A stretch of 56,835 nucleotides of DNA from Weissella thailandensis. GTDB lineage: Bacteria; Bacillota; Bacilli; Lactobacillales; Lactobacillaceae. The translations under genes were made by a program, and so were the position numbers. Positions 8,715 through 16,945 of the stretch are shown piece by piece (position 1 is the first letter of the stretch; each line of letters starts with the position of its first letter). A model generated the notes under the pieces. It was not told the DNA's origin, ran no database searches, and was given only the letters and a program-made list of their open reading frames with translations. The stretch is from NCBI RefSeq assembly GCF_005405465.1, contig NZ_BJEC01000014.1, forward strand, positions 1 to 56,835. Direction: 5' to 3'.

Positions 8715-10514
8715 TTACTGTGGTATTGATTTAGATATTTCTTTATCAGATCTTACCAACGTGTTCATAAATATAAAATAACCAATTAAAATTAACCAAC
8801 TCAAATCAGACACGATGACCATAAGATTAAATATGTGACTAGTTTTATATTGTAGTGTAAGTGAATTTTTACCTTTAACACCATTAATATTTATTGTTCC
8901 AATTGGTGTCTTAGAAATAGTTATAGCATTTATTTTTTTGCCATTAAGGTGGGCAATTGTGTTTTTATATATAAAGGCAGGTACCTCAATTTGGTGAGCT
9001 TTATTTTGAATCCAAGAAATATGCAAAATTCCATGTGATCGTACATCTTTATTAAATAAACTATGTTTTTCTAAAACATGTTCTGTATATAGTCCATAGT
9101 AATCTTCTTTATTATTGAACTTAGTAATAGGTAAGTAATCTGGCGTTGTCCGATCTACTGTATTTATAAGTTGACTTAAGTCTCGATTACTCCAAGCTGC
9201 TCTTAGGTCAGTTGTTGTATTTACTGGATGACCATTCATTGGCTTTAGTCTTAAATCTTTTGGATTGATTGCAGCACTTTGCGCGATGCTAGTAGTCTGT
9301 CTGTAGTTTGAAATAACGTTGTTTGAAACTGAGGTTACTAGGCTAATAACGCTAATAACAGACATTGTAATTACTATGAACTCTAGTAATTTATTAAAAT
9401 TAAAATCAGTACTATTTACTAATTCTTTCATAGCTAATAATGTACCAATTAAAACGAATATTTCGCCAACCAGTGTGAATCGGAAAGAAAATTGCAAAAA
9501 ATTCCTTATTTCAGGCAAGTTTAGTTGGATAATTGGCCATGGCATTAAATTACTGCCTAAGACAAAATAAGCAAGGCCTGAAATAATTAAAATCCTGCTT
9601 AGGATAGATATTCTTTTCCAAAACATAATGATTATGGCAATCCCTAGCATAGATAAAATGGCCAATATGTTTTCAGATACTGATATATGGTTTCCTAGTA
9701 AGGAAATACCATTCGTTGATAGAACATCAAATGGATTAAAAATACTATTAGTTACATCTATGCTTGTTGGTGGCACTAAGATATTATGTGTTGATAACTG
9801 TAGATAAGGTAAAATAGTATTTAAACATAATATTATTGAAGTGAAAATCGCAATAACAAGATACTTGATCATTAACCATTTTTTGTGCGTTTGAATGAAG
9901 CCAACAACGAAGGCAGAAATCAATACAGGGATTGCAAATGCGGCGCTTAGTAAGTGACCCTGAACTTGTAAACTAACAGCTAACGCTAGCACAAGAGAGT
10001 TTTTTAATTTGAAATTACTATTTAGCATGTCTATCATAGGCAAGATTATCAAAGGTAGGAACGCTAGCCCTATTGAACGCCAACCAGATACAATTAAGAA
10101 TGATGCAATAGCATTGGTACTTAAATAAATGGTTCCTAATCCAATACTTATATTTTTACTAAATCCAATTTTTCTTGAAATAAAGTAGGTAATTAAACCT
10201 GCTGTAAAAAGTACTAAAATGTTTAAGACTATCTGAAATTTAAGCCAAGAACCAGAAATCAATAGTAAAACCCCAAGTAAATAAGTTAAAAATGGACTAT
10301 ATAGCGCGTTTACAACACGTCCAGACTGCTGAAAAGAATATAGATTCAACGTTGAAAAATTTAAATGTTTTATTTGCAATGCAGCTTCATATATTCTGCC
10401 ATAATGAAAATATCCATCAACTCCTAAAACAGGGGTTTTATTTAAAATAATTGGGCTGACTATAAAAATAGAAATAAAAAAGATAATAACTATTGGTTGA
10501 ATGTGTTTTTTCAT
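8715..10514 (-). CDS. Polytopic membrane protein, possible GT-C glycosyltransferase (YfhO-like)
   Basis: The 599-residue protein has an N-terminal membrane segment, then a conserved-looking loop VDGYFHYGRIYEA at about residues 32-44, then about ten further hydrophobic helices. A large loop of about 150 residues lies between residues 410 and 560, and a last membrane helix sits near the C terminus. An acidic/His loop after the first helix followed by many helices and a late exterior domain is the layout of GT-C type lipid-linked sugar transferases. Substrate is unknown. Its SD (GAGGTG) precedes the ATG at 10514. It converges on the prophage endolysin and could be a host gene or a prophage-linked cell-surface modifier; the sequence does not decide. 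Confidence 0.6.
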   Translation of the reverse strand: MKKHIQPIVIIFFISIFIVSPIILNKTPVLGVDGYFHYGRIYEAALQIKHLNFSTLNLYSFQQSGRVVNALYSPFLTYLLGVLLLISGSWLKFQIVLNILVLFTAGLITYFISRKIGFSKNISIGLGTIYLSTNAIASFLIVSGWRSIGLAFLPLIILPMIDMLNSNFKLKNSLVLALAVSLQVQGHLLSAAFAIPVLISAFVVGFIQTHKKWLMIKYLVIAIFTSIILCLNTILPYLQLSTHNILVPPTSIDVTNSIFNPFDVLSTNGISLLGNHISVSENILAILSMLGIAIIIMFWKRISILSRILIISGLAYFVLGSNLMPWPIIQLNLPEIRNFLQFSFRFTLVGEIFVLIGTLLAMKELVNSTDFNFNKLLEFIVITMSVISVISLVTSVSNNVISNYRQTTSIAQSAAINPKDLRLKPMNGHPVNTTTDLRAAWSNRDLSQLINTVDRTTPDYLPITKFNNKEDYYGLYTEHVLEKHSLFNKDVRSHGILHISWIQNKAHQIEVPAFIYKNTIAHLNGKKINAITISKTPIGTININGVKGKNSLTLQYKTSHIFNLMVIVSDLSWLILIGYFIFMNTLVRSDKEISKSIPQ

Positions 10515-10789
10515 GGTACACCTCTAAAAAATTTATCAAATTTAATATACCATATATAGACAACAATATTTTCTTTATCCTTAATTAAAGTTTCCCAGTC
10601 TTGCGGTTTTTTATATAGGCAGAAAAAATTACCGCATAGTTACTGCAATAGGTGTACAATCGTTGAAGTAATAACATTCGCTAGTCCCACCAGTTGCATC
10701 AATATGACCTTAGGAATGTTGATAAATCAACGCTCCTAAGGTCATTTTTGTATTTGTAATACTTATTTACTTGAACTAACGCATTACCA
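10515..10789. other. Intergenic region between membrane protein gene and rplU promoter
   Basis: No open frame of note. It must contain the promoter of the minus-strand membrane gene and holds a strong terminator at 10704-10751. That terminator has no gene immediately upstream on the + strand, so a short unannotated RNA from about 10560-10700 is possible. No known RNA family was recognised. Confidence 0.4.
10704..10751 (+). terminator. Orphan rho-independent terminator upstream of rplU
   Basis: Inverted repeat ATGACCTTAGGA / TCCTAAGGTCAT followed by a run of T. No coding gene precedes it on this strand within the intergenic region, so it insulates rplU or ends a small RNA. Confidence 0.75.
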
Positions 10790-10818
10790 TTGAATTTGTG
10801 TGTTGACTAGGTTATAAT
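10790..10818 (+). promoter_or_regulatory. Sigma-A promoter of rplU-rpmA
   Basis: TTGAAT at 10790-10795 and TATAAT at 10813-10818 are separated by exactly 17 bp. Transcription would start near 10825, leaving a leader of about 120 nt before rplU. Confidence 0.8.
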
Positions 10819-10824
10819 AGTTTA

Positions 10825-10948
10825 CGTTGTGTTTGTGGAATCTCACAAACTGCAACCACTCATGGCCTGTATTAAGCAATTCTTTGAGTTCGCGGGCATT
10901 GGTGAGTCTAAGTTTTTACAAAAATTTTTTATGGAGGTCTACAGACTC
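10825..10948 (+). ncRNA. Probable ribosomal protein L21 leader
   Basis: The approximately 120-nt untranslated leader between the rplU promoter and its start contains short dyads, for example TTTGTGG...CTCACAAA near 10835-10850. Firmicutes rplU operons commonly carry an L21 autoregulatory leader at this place (Rfam L21_leader). The assignment rests on position and visible folding potential, not on a covariance match. Confidence 0.55.
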
Positions 10949-11251
10949 ATGGCAGCATATGCAATCATTGAGAACGGTGGAAAGCAATACAAAGTTTCTG
11001 CCGGTGACGTAATTTACGTCGAGAAGTTGGATGCCGCAGAAGGTGACAAGGTTGTCTTTGACAAAGTTGTCTTCGCTGATGGCAAAGTAGGTGCACCTTA
11101 CGTTGAAGGTGTTACTGTTTCAGGAACTGTTGAGAAGCAAGGTAAGGAAAAGAAGGTTGTTACTTTCAAGTACAAGCCAAAGAAGCACTCACATGCTAAG
11201 CAAGGTCACCGCCAACCTTATTCTAAGGTTGTCATTGACTCAATTGCCTAA
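10949..11251 (+). CDS. rplU: 50S ribosomal protein L21
   Basis: The 100-residue protein carries the L21 signature from its start ([13 protein letters not shown]) and the C-terminal Lys/His/Arg-rich [18 protein letters not shown] rRNA-binding segment. L21 is part of the large ribosomal subunit. The ATG at 10949 is chosen over a 40-residue upstream extension because L21 proteins start just before YAII and GGAGG lies at 10933-10937. It is co-transcribed with rpmA 25 bp downstream. The protease gene prp (ysxB), often found between the two in Firmicutes, is absent. Confidence 0.95.
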   Translation: MAAYAIIENGGKQYKVSAGDVIYVEKLDAAEGDKVVFDKVVFADGKVGAPYVEGVTVSGTVEKQGKEKKVVTFKYKPKKHSHAKQGHRQPYSKVVIDSIA

Positions 11252-11276
11252 GCCATCGGATAGGAGGATTTAAATC

Positions 11277-11588
11277 ATGCAATTAAATTTGAATAACTTG
11301 ACGATGCTTGCTCACCACAAAGGTGGTGGTTCATCAGCCAACGGTCGTGACTCAGCTGGTCGTCGTCTAGGTACAAAGCGTGCCGACGGACAAGAAATCA
11401 AAGCTGGATCAATCATTTACCGCCAACGTGGTACTCACATCTACCCAGGTGTTAACGTTGGTCGCGGTAACGATGATACATTGTTTGCACTGACTGATGG
11501 TGTTGTAAAGTTCGGTCGTATGGGCCGTGACAAGCGCCAAGTATCAGTTGTATCTCGTGAAGAATACAAAGAAATCATCGCTAAGTAA
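11277..11588 (+). CDS. rpmA: 50S ribosomal protein L27
   Basis: The 103-residue protein shows the L27 core [20 protein letters not shown] and the later [11 protein letters not shown] and GRDKRQVSV segments. L27 reaches the peptidyl transferase centre. In Firmicutes its N-terminal extension is removed by the Prp protease at a LNLQFFA-like site; here the extension reads [12 protein letters not shown], so the usual LQFFA is replaced by LTMLA. The last codons and stop form the left copy of a 40-bp direct repeat used as an island attachment site. A near-copy lies at 28475. Confidence 0.95.
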   Translation: MQLNLNNLTMLAHHKGGGSSANGRDSAGRRLGTKRADGQEIKAGSIIYRQRGTHIYPGVNVGRGNDDTLFALTDGVVKFGRMGRDKRQVSVVSREEYKEIIAK

Positions 11589-11650
11589 TTAGCTAATAAA
11601 ATGACCTTACTAACTTTGGTTAGTAGGGTCTTTTTTGTTGCTATGATAGG
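11554..11650 (+). repeat. attL: left copy of island attachment repeat (rpmA 3' end plus terminator)
   Basis: Positions 11554-11593 match 28475-28514 over 40 bp with a single C/T difference (11579 versus 28500). The match covers the last eleven rpmA codons and the stop. Lower similarity continues through the terminator hairpin to about 11650, where TTGTTG and TATGATAG are shared. This is the pattern left by a tyrosine recombinase that inserts at a gene 3' end and restores the gene. Confidence 0.85.
11603..11637 (+). terminator. rpmA terminator (left att copy)
   Basis: GACCTTACTAAC / GTTAGTAGGGTC hairpin followed by TTTTTT. It is related to the hairpins at 28520 and 30634. Confidence 0.85.
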
Positions 11651-11877
11651 GTTTGTGGACATTGATGTGTAATATTGGTACTGAGTAGACAAGATCGCTG
11701 ATAAGGCGAATTTGTTCAAAATTGACTTTAATTGACTCCAAAAATGTCACCAATTGTCACTTACTTGTCTCTGCTTTTGTTCAAGGAGAGGTTAATTGTT
11801 GGGTCCAATATTTTCTTGGCCAATAAAAAGCACAAACCCAACGACCCCAATGACCCCAAAAATTAATGAAAAATTCA

Positions 11878-11901
11878 TATATTGTATTGTAATACAATAT
11901 A
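11878..11901. repeat. Operator-like perfect inverted repeat upstream of the pgs operon
   Basis: TATATTGTATT and AATACAATATA are perfect 11-bp arms around a GT centre. The size and symmetry fit a dimeric repressor site. Confidence 0.65.
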
Positions 11902-12027
11902 GAAGAGCATCGTGTACAGTAGGATGTATATATTGTGAAAAGAATAACGTATTAAGTAGAATGTATTAAATTAATTTCGTAAATACGAATCAAGTTAGAA
12001 AAGTGGTTATTATTTTTGGAGGGACGA

Positions 12028-12067
12028 ATTTATAATATATAAACCATGAGCATTATATATTATAAAT
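12028..12067 (+). repeat. Leader hairpin with 14-bp perfect arms
   Basis: Arms ATTTATAATATATA and TATATATTATAAAT are perfectly complementary around a 12-nt loop. An ATG in the loop (12046) opens a seven-codon frame, MSIIYYK, which could be a leader peptide. A GGAGGG lies at 12018-12023, rather far from that ATG. Confidence 0.55.
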
Positions 12068-12183
12068 GAGAGTATTTTAATTTCACCTGTATATCCCTTT
12101 ATTATACATATTTAATATTGATTTAAAGTTGAATCAATGATAAATTTTAAGTATATAACATGGAGGTTCTGGGTGATTTTTTT

Positions 12184-12765
12184 ATGGTGCATAAAATATT
12201 AAAAGTATTATTAATTGGTTTGAGTAGTATTGGTTTATTTTTTATTGGACAGAGTTCATATATAGTTAGTGCTTCGCAAACACCAAATAAAGTTATTAAT
12301 ACGCATGACAATGTCAAAGATAGGGTGTTTGAAAGCTCACAAACGAATACGACAATTGAACAAGTACAAGACTATTTTTTAGTCCAAGATTCTGATACAC
12401 AAAAACAATATACTCTAAAGAAAGATAAAAAAATAGATTTCCGTGGACAAAAAATGCAAAGCTATATAAGTAGCGACTCAAAAAAGATGGTTTTATTTTT
12501 ATCAAAGGGTAAAAAAGAAATCATTTATAAAAATAATAAATTTGAGTTATTGAAAACCGGAAGGAAAATACTAAACGTTCAAACAGCAATCAACAGAGTT
12601 AAGGCGAAAATTAATTTAGATCATGTAACTTTTGGTGGCTCAAATATACGTTTAACCAGTCGAAGTGGTCGACTATACTACCGGATTAACGTCTATCAAT
12701 CACACCAATTGGTTAGAACTTATAGGGTCTACTCTGATAATGGAAATGTGTATTGGATAAAGTGA
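12184..12765 (+). CDS. Secreted hypothetical protein, first gene of the poly-gamma-glutamate operon
   Basis: The 193-residue protein has a strong signal peptide at about residues 1-30 (hydrophobic core VLLIGLSSIGLFFIG, cleavage near VSA-SQ). It is followed by a Lys-rich mature domain of about 160 residues with many short beta strands. The last 70 residues look like a PepSY-type fold (KILNVQTAINRVKAK, then RLYYRINVYQ). The start at 12184 gives the best signal peptide; an upstream ATG at 12160 lies directly on the GGAGG. It sits first in the operon, so a role in export or anchoring of the polymer is plausible, but I do not recognise the family. Confidence 0.6.
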   Translation: MVHKILKVLLIGLSSIGLFFIGQSSYIVSASQTPNKVINTHDNVKDRVFESSQTNTTIEQVQDYFLVQDSDTQKQYTLKKDKKIDFRGQKMQSYISSDSKKMVLFLSKGKKEIIYKNNKFELLKTGRKILNVQTAINRVKAKINLDHVTFGGSNIRLTSRSGRLYYRINVYQSHQLVRTYRVYSDNGNVYWIK

Positions 12766-12776
12766 AGGTGATTATT

Positions 12777-13955
12777 TTGTTTCAAAGAATTAGTTTAATA
12801 GTTATTTTTTTAATTAGTATTGGGGTTGGTTTAGCTATCCACAAAACACGGAAAAGAAATCCAACCATTTTAAATCATATTAGTAAGATTATCTTTGATG
12901 CTATTGCTATCATATCAGGAGCCTTGGTAGGTGGCCTTTTTTTACGAGTTAAAGAACAACAAATGGGCATGATAATGATTTTAATCACAGTAATTATATT
13001 CTTTCAAATTGTTATTGAAATTGTTAATGAACCAATTAAGACAAATAAAATAATATTGAGCTTGTTGCTTATACTACCCGTGGTAGGTATTTATTATGGG
13101 AATAGTCAGTTCAAAGTAATCTATAATTCTGAACAAACGATTTTAAAAAAATCCGAAGATAGCGGAGATTATATTAATACAACATATAAAAGAAAATTTA
13201 ACTTACGAAGTCAACGGGGGAATAAACTTAGTAATAAGCAGCAAAAAATATTGAAATATGATGACTTTTTGCTAATAAATGGGAAAAGTACTCCTAATAT
13301 ATATGTTTATGGTGAAGATGCAAGTACTCATAAAAAGCTATTTCTAACAAAAACTAACAACGTTGGTAATTTTACTGTTAAATTAGATAAAAAAAAGATA
13401 GCTAACAATTATAAAATTAATGTGTTTGTTAATAATATTGCCTTGCAAAATAAGCAAAAAGTTGTCAAAGGAGCGTCAGCAATACCCGACCGTGTGTTAA
13501 GTTTAAATAATCTATCGGAACAAGGGATACTTACTGAAGGGGTACATCAAGTTGGTGATGATCTGGATGCAGGTAATTATGTATTGCTGAGTGAAGATAC
13601 TGGAAGTATCCAATGGCTAAATGGTGACAATATAGAGAGAGCTTTTGACAAAAATCTATATATCAAGTTTCATCAAAATGATATGATCAAGGTTAATAAT
13701 GCTAAATTATTAAAAATAACATCAGGAATGAATTTTGCTAATGGTGATGCAACAAATGGTATGTTGAAGGTAGGAACCGACATACTACCTGGAAAATATC
13801 AATTAAAATCAACAGATAATTATAGTATTGCAAAGCTTTATTCCAAACCATTCGAGAATAATAGTCAAGAGGGTGAGCTTGTCATTACTGAACATGTAAC
13901 TTTGCAACCAGGCGACTATATTTATGTAATGAACACGAAATTAATTAAAAAGTAA
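12777..13955 (+). CDS. Membrane protein with repeated extracellular beta domains, pgs operon accessory
   Basis: About 392 residues. The first 125 hold four to five membrane helices. The remainder is predicted extracellular: an Ig-like stretch near FTVKLDKKK, then two related repeats with VGDDLDAGNYVLL and VGTDILPGKYQLK, each followed by an acidic strand. Such V-G-x-D-x-x-x-G-x-Y repeats occur in surface proteins of Gram-positives. The TTG at 12777 has AAGGTGA at a proper distance; an in-frame TTG at 12753 would overlap the previous gene by 13 bp. It ends 11 bp before pgsB. An envelope accessory of polymer synthesis is inferred. Confidence 0.6.
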   Translation: MFQRISLIVIFLISIGVGLAIHKTRKRNPTILNHISKIIFDAIAIISGALVGGLFLRVKEQQMGMIMILITVIIFFQIVIEIVNEPIKTNKIILSLLLILPVVGIYYGNSQFKVIYNSEQTILKKSEDSGDYINTTYKRKFNLRSQRGNKLSNKQQKILKYDDFLLINGKSTPNIYVYGEDASTHKKLFLTKTNNVGNFTVKLDKKKIANNYKINVFVNNIALQNKQKVVKGASAIPDRVLSLNNLSEQGILTEGVHQVGDDLDAGNYVLLSEDTGSIQWLNGDNIERAFDKNLYIKFHQNDMIKVNNAKLLKITSGMNFANGDATNGMLKVGTDILPGKYQLKSTDNYSIAKLYSKPFENNSQEGELVITEHVTLQPGDYIYVMNTKLIKK

Positions 13956-13966
13956 AAGAGGTAGCG

Positions 13967-15148
13967 ATGAACTTCGAATTAGCATTACTCATTATTATTG
14001 CGGTTGTATTAGTCGCTGTGGGTATAATAGAAAAAAAGCATAATCACATACGAGCTACTAACATTCCTATTCGAGTGAATGTTAATGGCATTCGTGGTAA
14101 GTCAACAGCAACTCGGTTAATTACTGCAATTATTGATGAGGCTGGTTATAAAACTATGGGGAAAACAACGGGAACAGCTGCACGTAAGATTTTTCCTTAT
14201 AAGCGTGAAGAAATACCAATTCAACGTAAACCACAAGGAGCCAATATAAAAGAACAGCTAGATACAATTAAAGAGGCTGAACGTTATAAAGTGGATGCTC
14301 TAGTTTGTGAGTGTATGGCTGTAAAGCCTGAATACCAAGAAATTTATCAACATCAGATGTTCAAAAGCAATATCTACGTGATTGTCAATGTATTGGAAGA
14401 TCATTTGGATCAGATGGGACCAACATTGACAGAAATTGGTTATACTTTTGCTAAATCTATTCCTTATAACGGATATGTTGTCACAGTGCCTAGTCCTTTT
14501 ACTACATACTTTCAGAAGGTCGCTGATGAAAGAAATACCAAGTTAGTTTTAGCAGATAATTCAAGAATTCCTTCAGGCTATTTGGATAAGTTTGATTATG
14601 TGCTGTTTAAAGATAACGTTAGTTTAGCAATGGCAGTCGCGGATATTTTAAATATTGATGAAGAGGTAGCTTTCCGAGGGATGTTAAACGCTGAACCTGA
14701 TCCAGGCGCATTAAAAGTTAAACGTATTCAAAATGACAAAGTTGACTTTACTTTTGTCAATGCGTTTGCAGCCAATGAGCCAGCGTCTACGTTAAATATT
14801 TGGGAGTATATTAAGAATAATCCAGATATTCCAAGCGATAATCCGATTGTTTTGTTTAATGGTCGTCCAGATCGTGGCGATCGTACAGAACAGTTCGCTA
14901 AAGACTTTTTCCCATATGTAGAAAATGCAACAATAATTGGTATGGGACAAGCAATTAGACGTATTGGTTATTATTACGACAAGGGATTTTATCCTGACGC
15001 AAAAGAGTACATTGATGAAGAAGATGAAAAGCCAGTAAGTATAATGAAAGAACTGTTACCATTGTTAAACGGGCGTGTATTATTAACTGTTGGTAATATC
15101 CATGGTGATGCTGAAGAATTATTAGACATCATTAAAGACATAATGTAA
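13967..15148 (+). CDS. pgsB: Poly-gamma-glutamate synthase ligase subunit PgsB/CapB
   Basis: The 393-residue protein matches the length of Bacillus PgsB. An N-terminal membrane helix (residues 3-20) is followed by a Mur-ligase-like nucleotide-binding loop VNGIRGKSTATRL near residues 40-52. Conserved blocks such as CECMAVKPEYQ, EDHLDQMGPT and NGRPDRGDR follow. PgsB is an ATP-dependent amide ligase that extends the gamma-linked glutamate chain at the membrane with PgsC and PgsA. It is the third gene of a six-gene operon on the rpmA island. AAGAGGT lies just upstream of the ATG. Confidence 0.93.
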   Translation: MNFELALLIIIAVVLVAVGIIEKKHNHIRATNIPIRVNVNGIRGKSTATRLITAIIDEAGYKTMGKTTGTAARKIFPYKREEIPIQRKPQGANIKEQLDTIKEAERYKVDALVCECMAVKPEYQEIYQHQMFKSNIYVIVNVLEDHLDQMGPTLTEIGYTFAKSIPYNGYVVTVPSPFTTYFQKVADERNTKLVLADNSRIPSGYLDKFDYVLFKDNVSLAMAVADILNIDEEVAFRGMLNAEPDPGALKVKRIQNDKVDFTFVNAFAANEPASTLNIWEYIKNNPDIPSDNPIVLFNGRPDRGDRTEQFAKDFFPYVENATIIGMGQAIRRIGYYYDKGFYPDAKEYIDEEDEKPVSIMKELLPLLNGRVLLTVGNIHGDAEELLDIIKDIM

Positions 15149-15167
15149 TAGGGAGTATATAAGTTAA

Positions 15168-15620
15168 ATGGTTATAACGGATTTTTATTTAGCATTAATT
15201 TTTGGGCTATTCATAGGTTTATTTTTTTCTGAGTTTACGGGTATTGCTACTGGTGGAATAATAACACCTTGTTATTTATCCTTAGTTATTGATACACCAG
15301 AGGTTTTAGTTTCAATCTACTTAGTCGCAATTTTGTCATTCTTAATAGTACAATATATTTTACCTAAGTTTGTTATCTTGTTTGGTAGACGACGCTTTGT
15401 GGCTTTTCTTTTGACTGCTGTAATTTTAAAGCTCTTGCTTGAACTAGTTTATCCATTAATGCCATTCTCGACATTCCTTTTTAGAGGAATTGGCATTATT
15501 GTTCCTGCGTTAATTGCGAATACATTCTCTAAGCAAGGGATTAGGCTAACGACATTTTCAACATTATTTATTGCTTTTCTGGTTTTTGTGGTTATTTCAA
15601 TTATCCATTTATTTATATAA
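15168..15620 (+). CDS. pgsC: Poly-gamma-glutamate synthase membrane subunit PgsC/CapC
   Basis: The 150-residue, very hydrophobic protein has four to five membrane helices and the PgsC features FTGIATGGIITPCY and a late LIANTFSKQGIR segment. Its length equals that of Bacillus PgsC (149 aa). PgsC forms the membrane complex with PgsB. It lies 20 bp after pgsB, with GGGAG at an extended spacing upstream. Confidence 0.92.
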   Translation: MVITDFYLALIFGLFIGLFFSEFTGIATGGIITPCYLSLVIDTPEVLVSIYLVAILSFLIVQYILPKFVILFGRRRFVAFLLTAVILKLLLELVYPLMPFSTFLFRGIGIIVPALIANTFSKQGIRLTTFSTLFIAFLVFVVISIIHLFI

Positions 15621-15632
15621 GAGGGGTAGTTA

Positions 15633-16931
15633 TTGATTATGAAAAAAGATATGCATGAAGATGAACAAATGTCTAGACTAAAAAGAAATAAACATTTGAA
15701 AAATAATAAGCATTTCGGGTTAAAAAATACACATGTACATAAGGGAAAAAATCTTACGTTACTACCACAATCCGATAATGAATCTTTGACTCTAAAACAA
15801 AAAATAAACCGGTCTATACGGTATCAAGTTAAGGCTAAGCCAGCCGCACTATTATTAGGAGCATTGATTTTATTTGGGTTAGTATGGGCGCTAGATTATG
15901 TACATAATGATTTATTAGTTTCAAATAAAAATGTATCATTGACTAGTAAAAAATCTGATCGTTTTCAAATGACACTCGTTGGTGATATGATGATGGCCCG
16001 AGGAAACCAACGTCAAGCAGATCATTTAGGGTATAATCATTTTTTCCAAAAAAGTAAATATTTATGGCAAGACTCTGACTTGGTTATGGGAAACTTAGAA
16101 TCTGCCATTATTACTGATAGGAAAAAAGTTAAGGAAAATCCAGATACCAATATCCATCTTTTGATGGATCCTAAAGGTGCATCAGCTATGAAAGATGCTG
16201 GATTTACAACTTTAGGTACAGCTAATAATCACGTTGGTGATTATGGTAAATCAGGTATACGCCAAGAGCTAAATTATTTAAAGAAAAATAATATAGATTT
16301 TGTAGGGATTGGTAGTGATACTTCAGAGGCATTAAAATACCAAACTTATAATGTAAATGACGTAAAAATTAGTGTAGTAGCTGTTACTGACGTTATACCT
16401 GATCATACAAGTGTTCAACAAAATGCAGCTGGAGCATTGACAACAAAGAATAATGATTATTTAAATCTTATTAAGGAAGCTTCTGCTCATTCAGATTATA
16501 CAATTGTTTATTCTCATGGTGGCTTTGAAAATGGTTTGACGGTTACTGAGCGTCAAAAAGAATTAGACAAAAAGATGGTTGATTCAGGAGCAGATTTGGT
16601 TGTGGGTGCGCATGCCCACGTGTTACAGCCAATAAGTAAATATAAAAATGCTCTGATTTTAAATGGCATGGGTAATTTCATTTTTGAACAAGAACAGTCT
16701 CGTACAAAGGATGCTGTGGTTGCCAACTTACGTATGACGCAAAAAGGAAAAATGAAATTAGAACTTATTCCTATGAGAATTAAAGATGGTGTGCCAACAG
16801 TAACTAAGAACTTATTTTATCAACAACGAATTTTTCATCAATTAACAAAGAATTTACCGCAACGTGATTACCATAAAGTTGACCAGTCAGTAATAATGGA
16901 CAACTTTGGTTATAATTATCGCTTTGAGTAG
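15633..16931 (+). CDS. pgsA: Poly-gamma-glutamate export/synthesis protein PgsA/CapA
   Basis: The 432-residue protein has a basic cytoplasmic N terminus of about 65 residues, one membrane helix near residues 70-90 and an extracellular PGA_cap metallophosphatase-like domain. Conserved blocks include LVGDMMMARG, MGNLESAI, GTANNHVGDYG, YSHGG and VGAHAHVLQP. CapA/PgsA is needed for polymer transport and completes the synthase. The basic N-terminal extension is longer than in Bacillus PgsA (about 380 aa). The TTG at 15633 has GAGGGG 6 bp upstream; an ATG at 15639 is the alternative. It lies 12 bp after pgsC. Confidence 0.92.
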   Translation: MIMKKDMHEDEQMSRLKRNKHLKNNKHFGLKNTHVHKGKNLTLLPQSDNESLTLKQKINRSIRYQVKAKPAALLLGALILFGLVWALDYVHNDLLVSNKNVSLTSKKSDRFQMTLVGDMMMARGNQRQADHLGYNHFFQKSKYLWQDSDLVMGNLESAIITDRKKVKENPDTNIHLLMDPKGASAMKDAGFTTLGTANNHVGDYGKSGIRQELNYLKKNNIDFVGIGSDTSEALKYQTYNVNDVKISVVAVTDVIPDHTSVQQNAAGALTTKNNDYLNLIKEASAHSDYTIVYSHGGFENGLTVTERQKELDKKMVDSGADLVVGAHAHVLQPISKYKNALILNGMGNFIFEQEQSRTKDAVVANLRMTQKGKMKLELIPMRIKDGVPTVTKNLFYQQRIFHQLTKNLPQRDYHKVDQSVIMDNFGYNYRFE

Positions 16932-16945
16932 GCGAGGTCATTAAT

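Larger units (their letters stand above)
11651..12183 (+). promoter_or_regulatory. Long dyad-rich leader of the poly-gamma-glutamate operon
   Basis: No gene lies here. It holds, in order: a direct-repeat element TCAAAATTGACTT near 11717 that recurs near 28363; a C-run motif at 11837-11858; a 24-bp dyad at 11878-11901; a promoter-like TTGTGA with TAGAAT 18 bp downstream near 11934-11963; a 14-bp-arm hairpin at 12028-12067; and a smaller dyad at 12117-12138. Together they suggest regulated expression of the capsule genes. Confidence 0.5.

Noticed and set aside
10680-10705. tmRNA or tRNA 3'-end-like CCCACCA near 10690 as a phage attachment site
   Set aside because: No acceptor stem or cloverleaf could be paired upstream, and no second copy was seen in the window.
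10829-10948. N-terminal extension of rplU by about 40 codons
   Set aside because: L21 proteins start just before [11 protein letters not shown]; the extension covers the leader RNA, and the ribosome binding site at 10933 belongs to the ATG at 10949.
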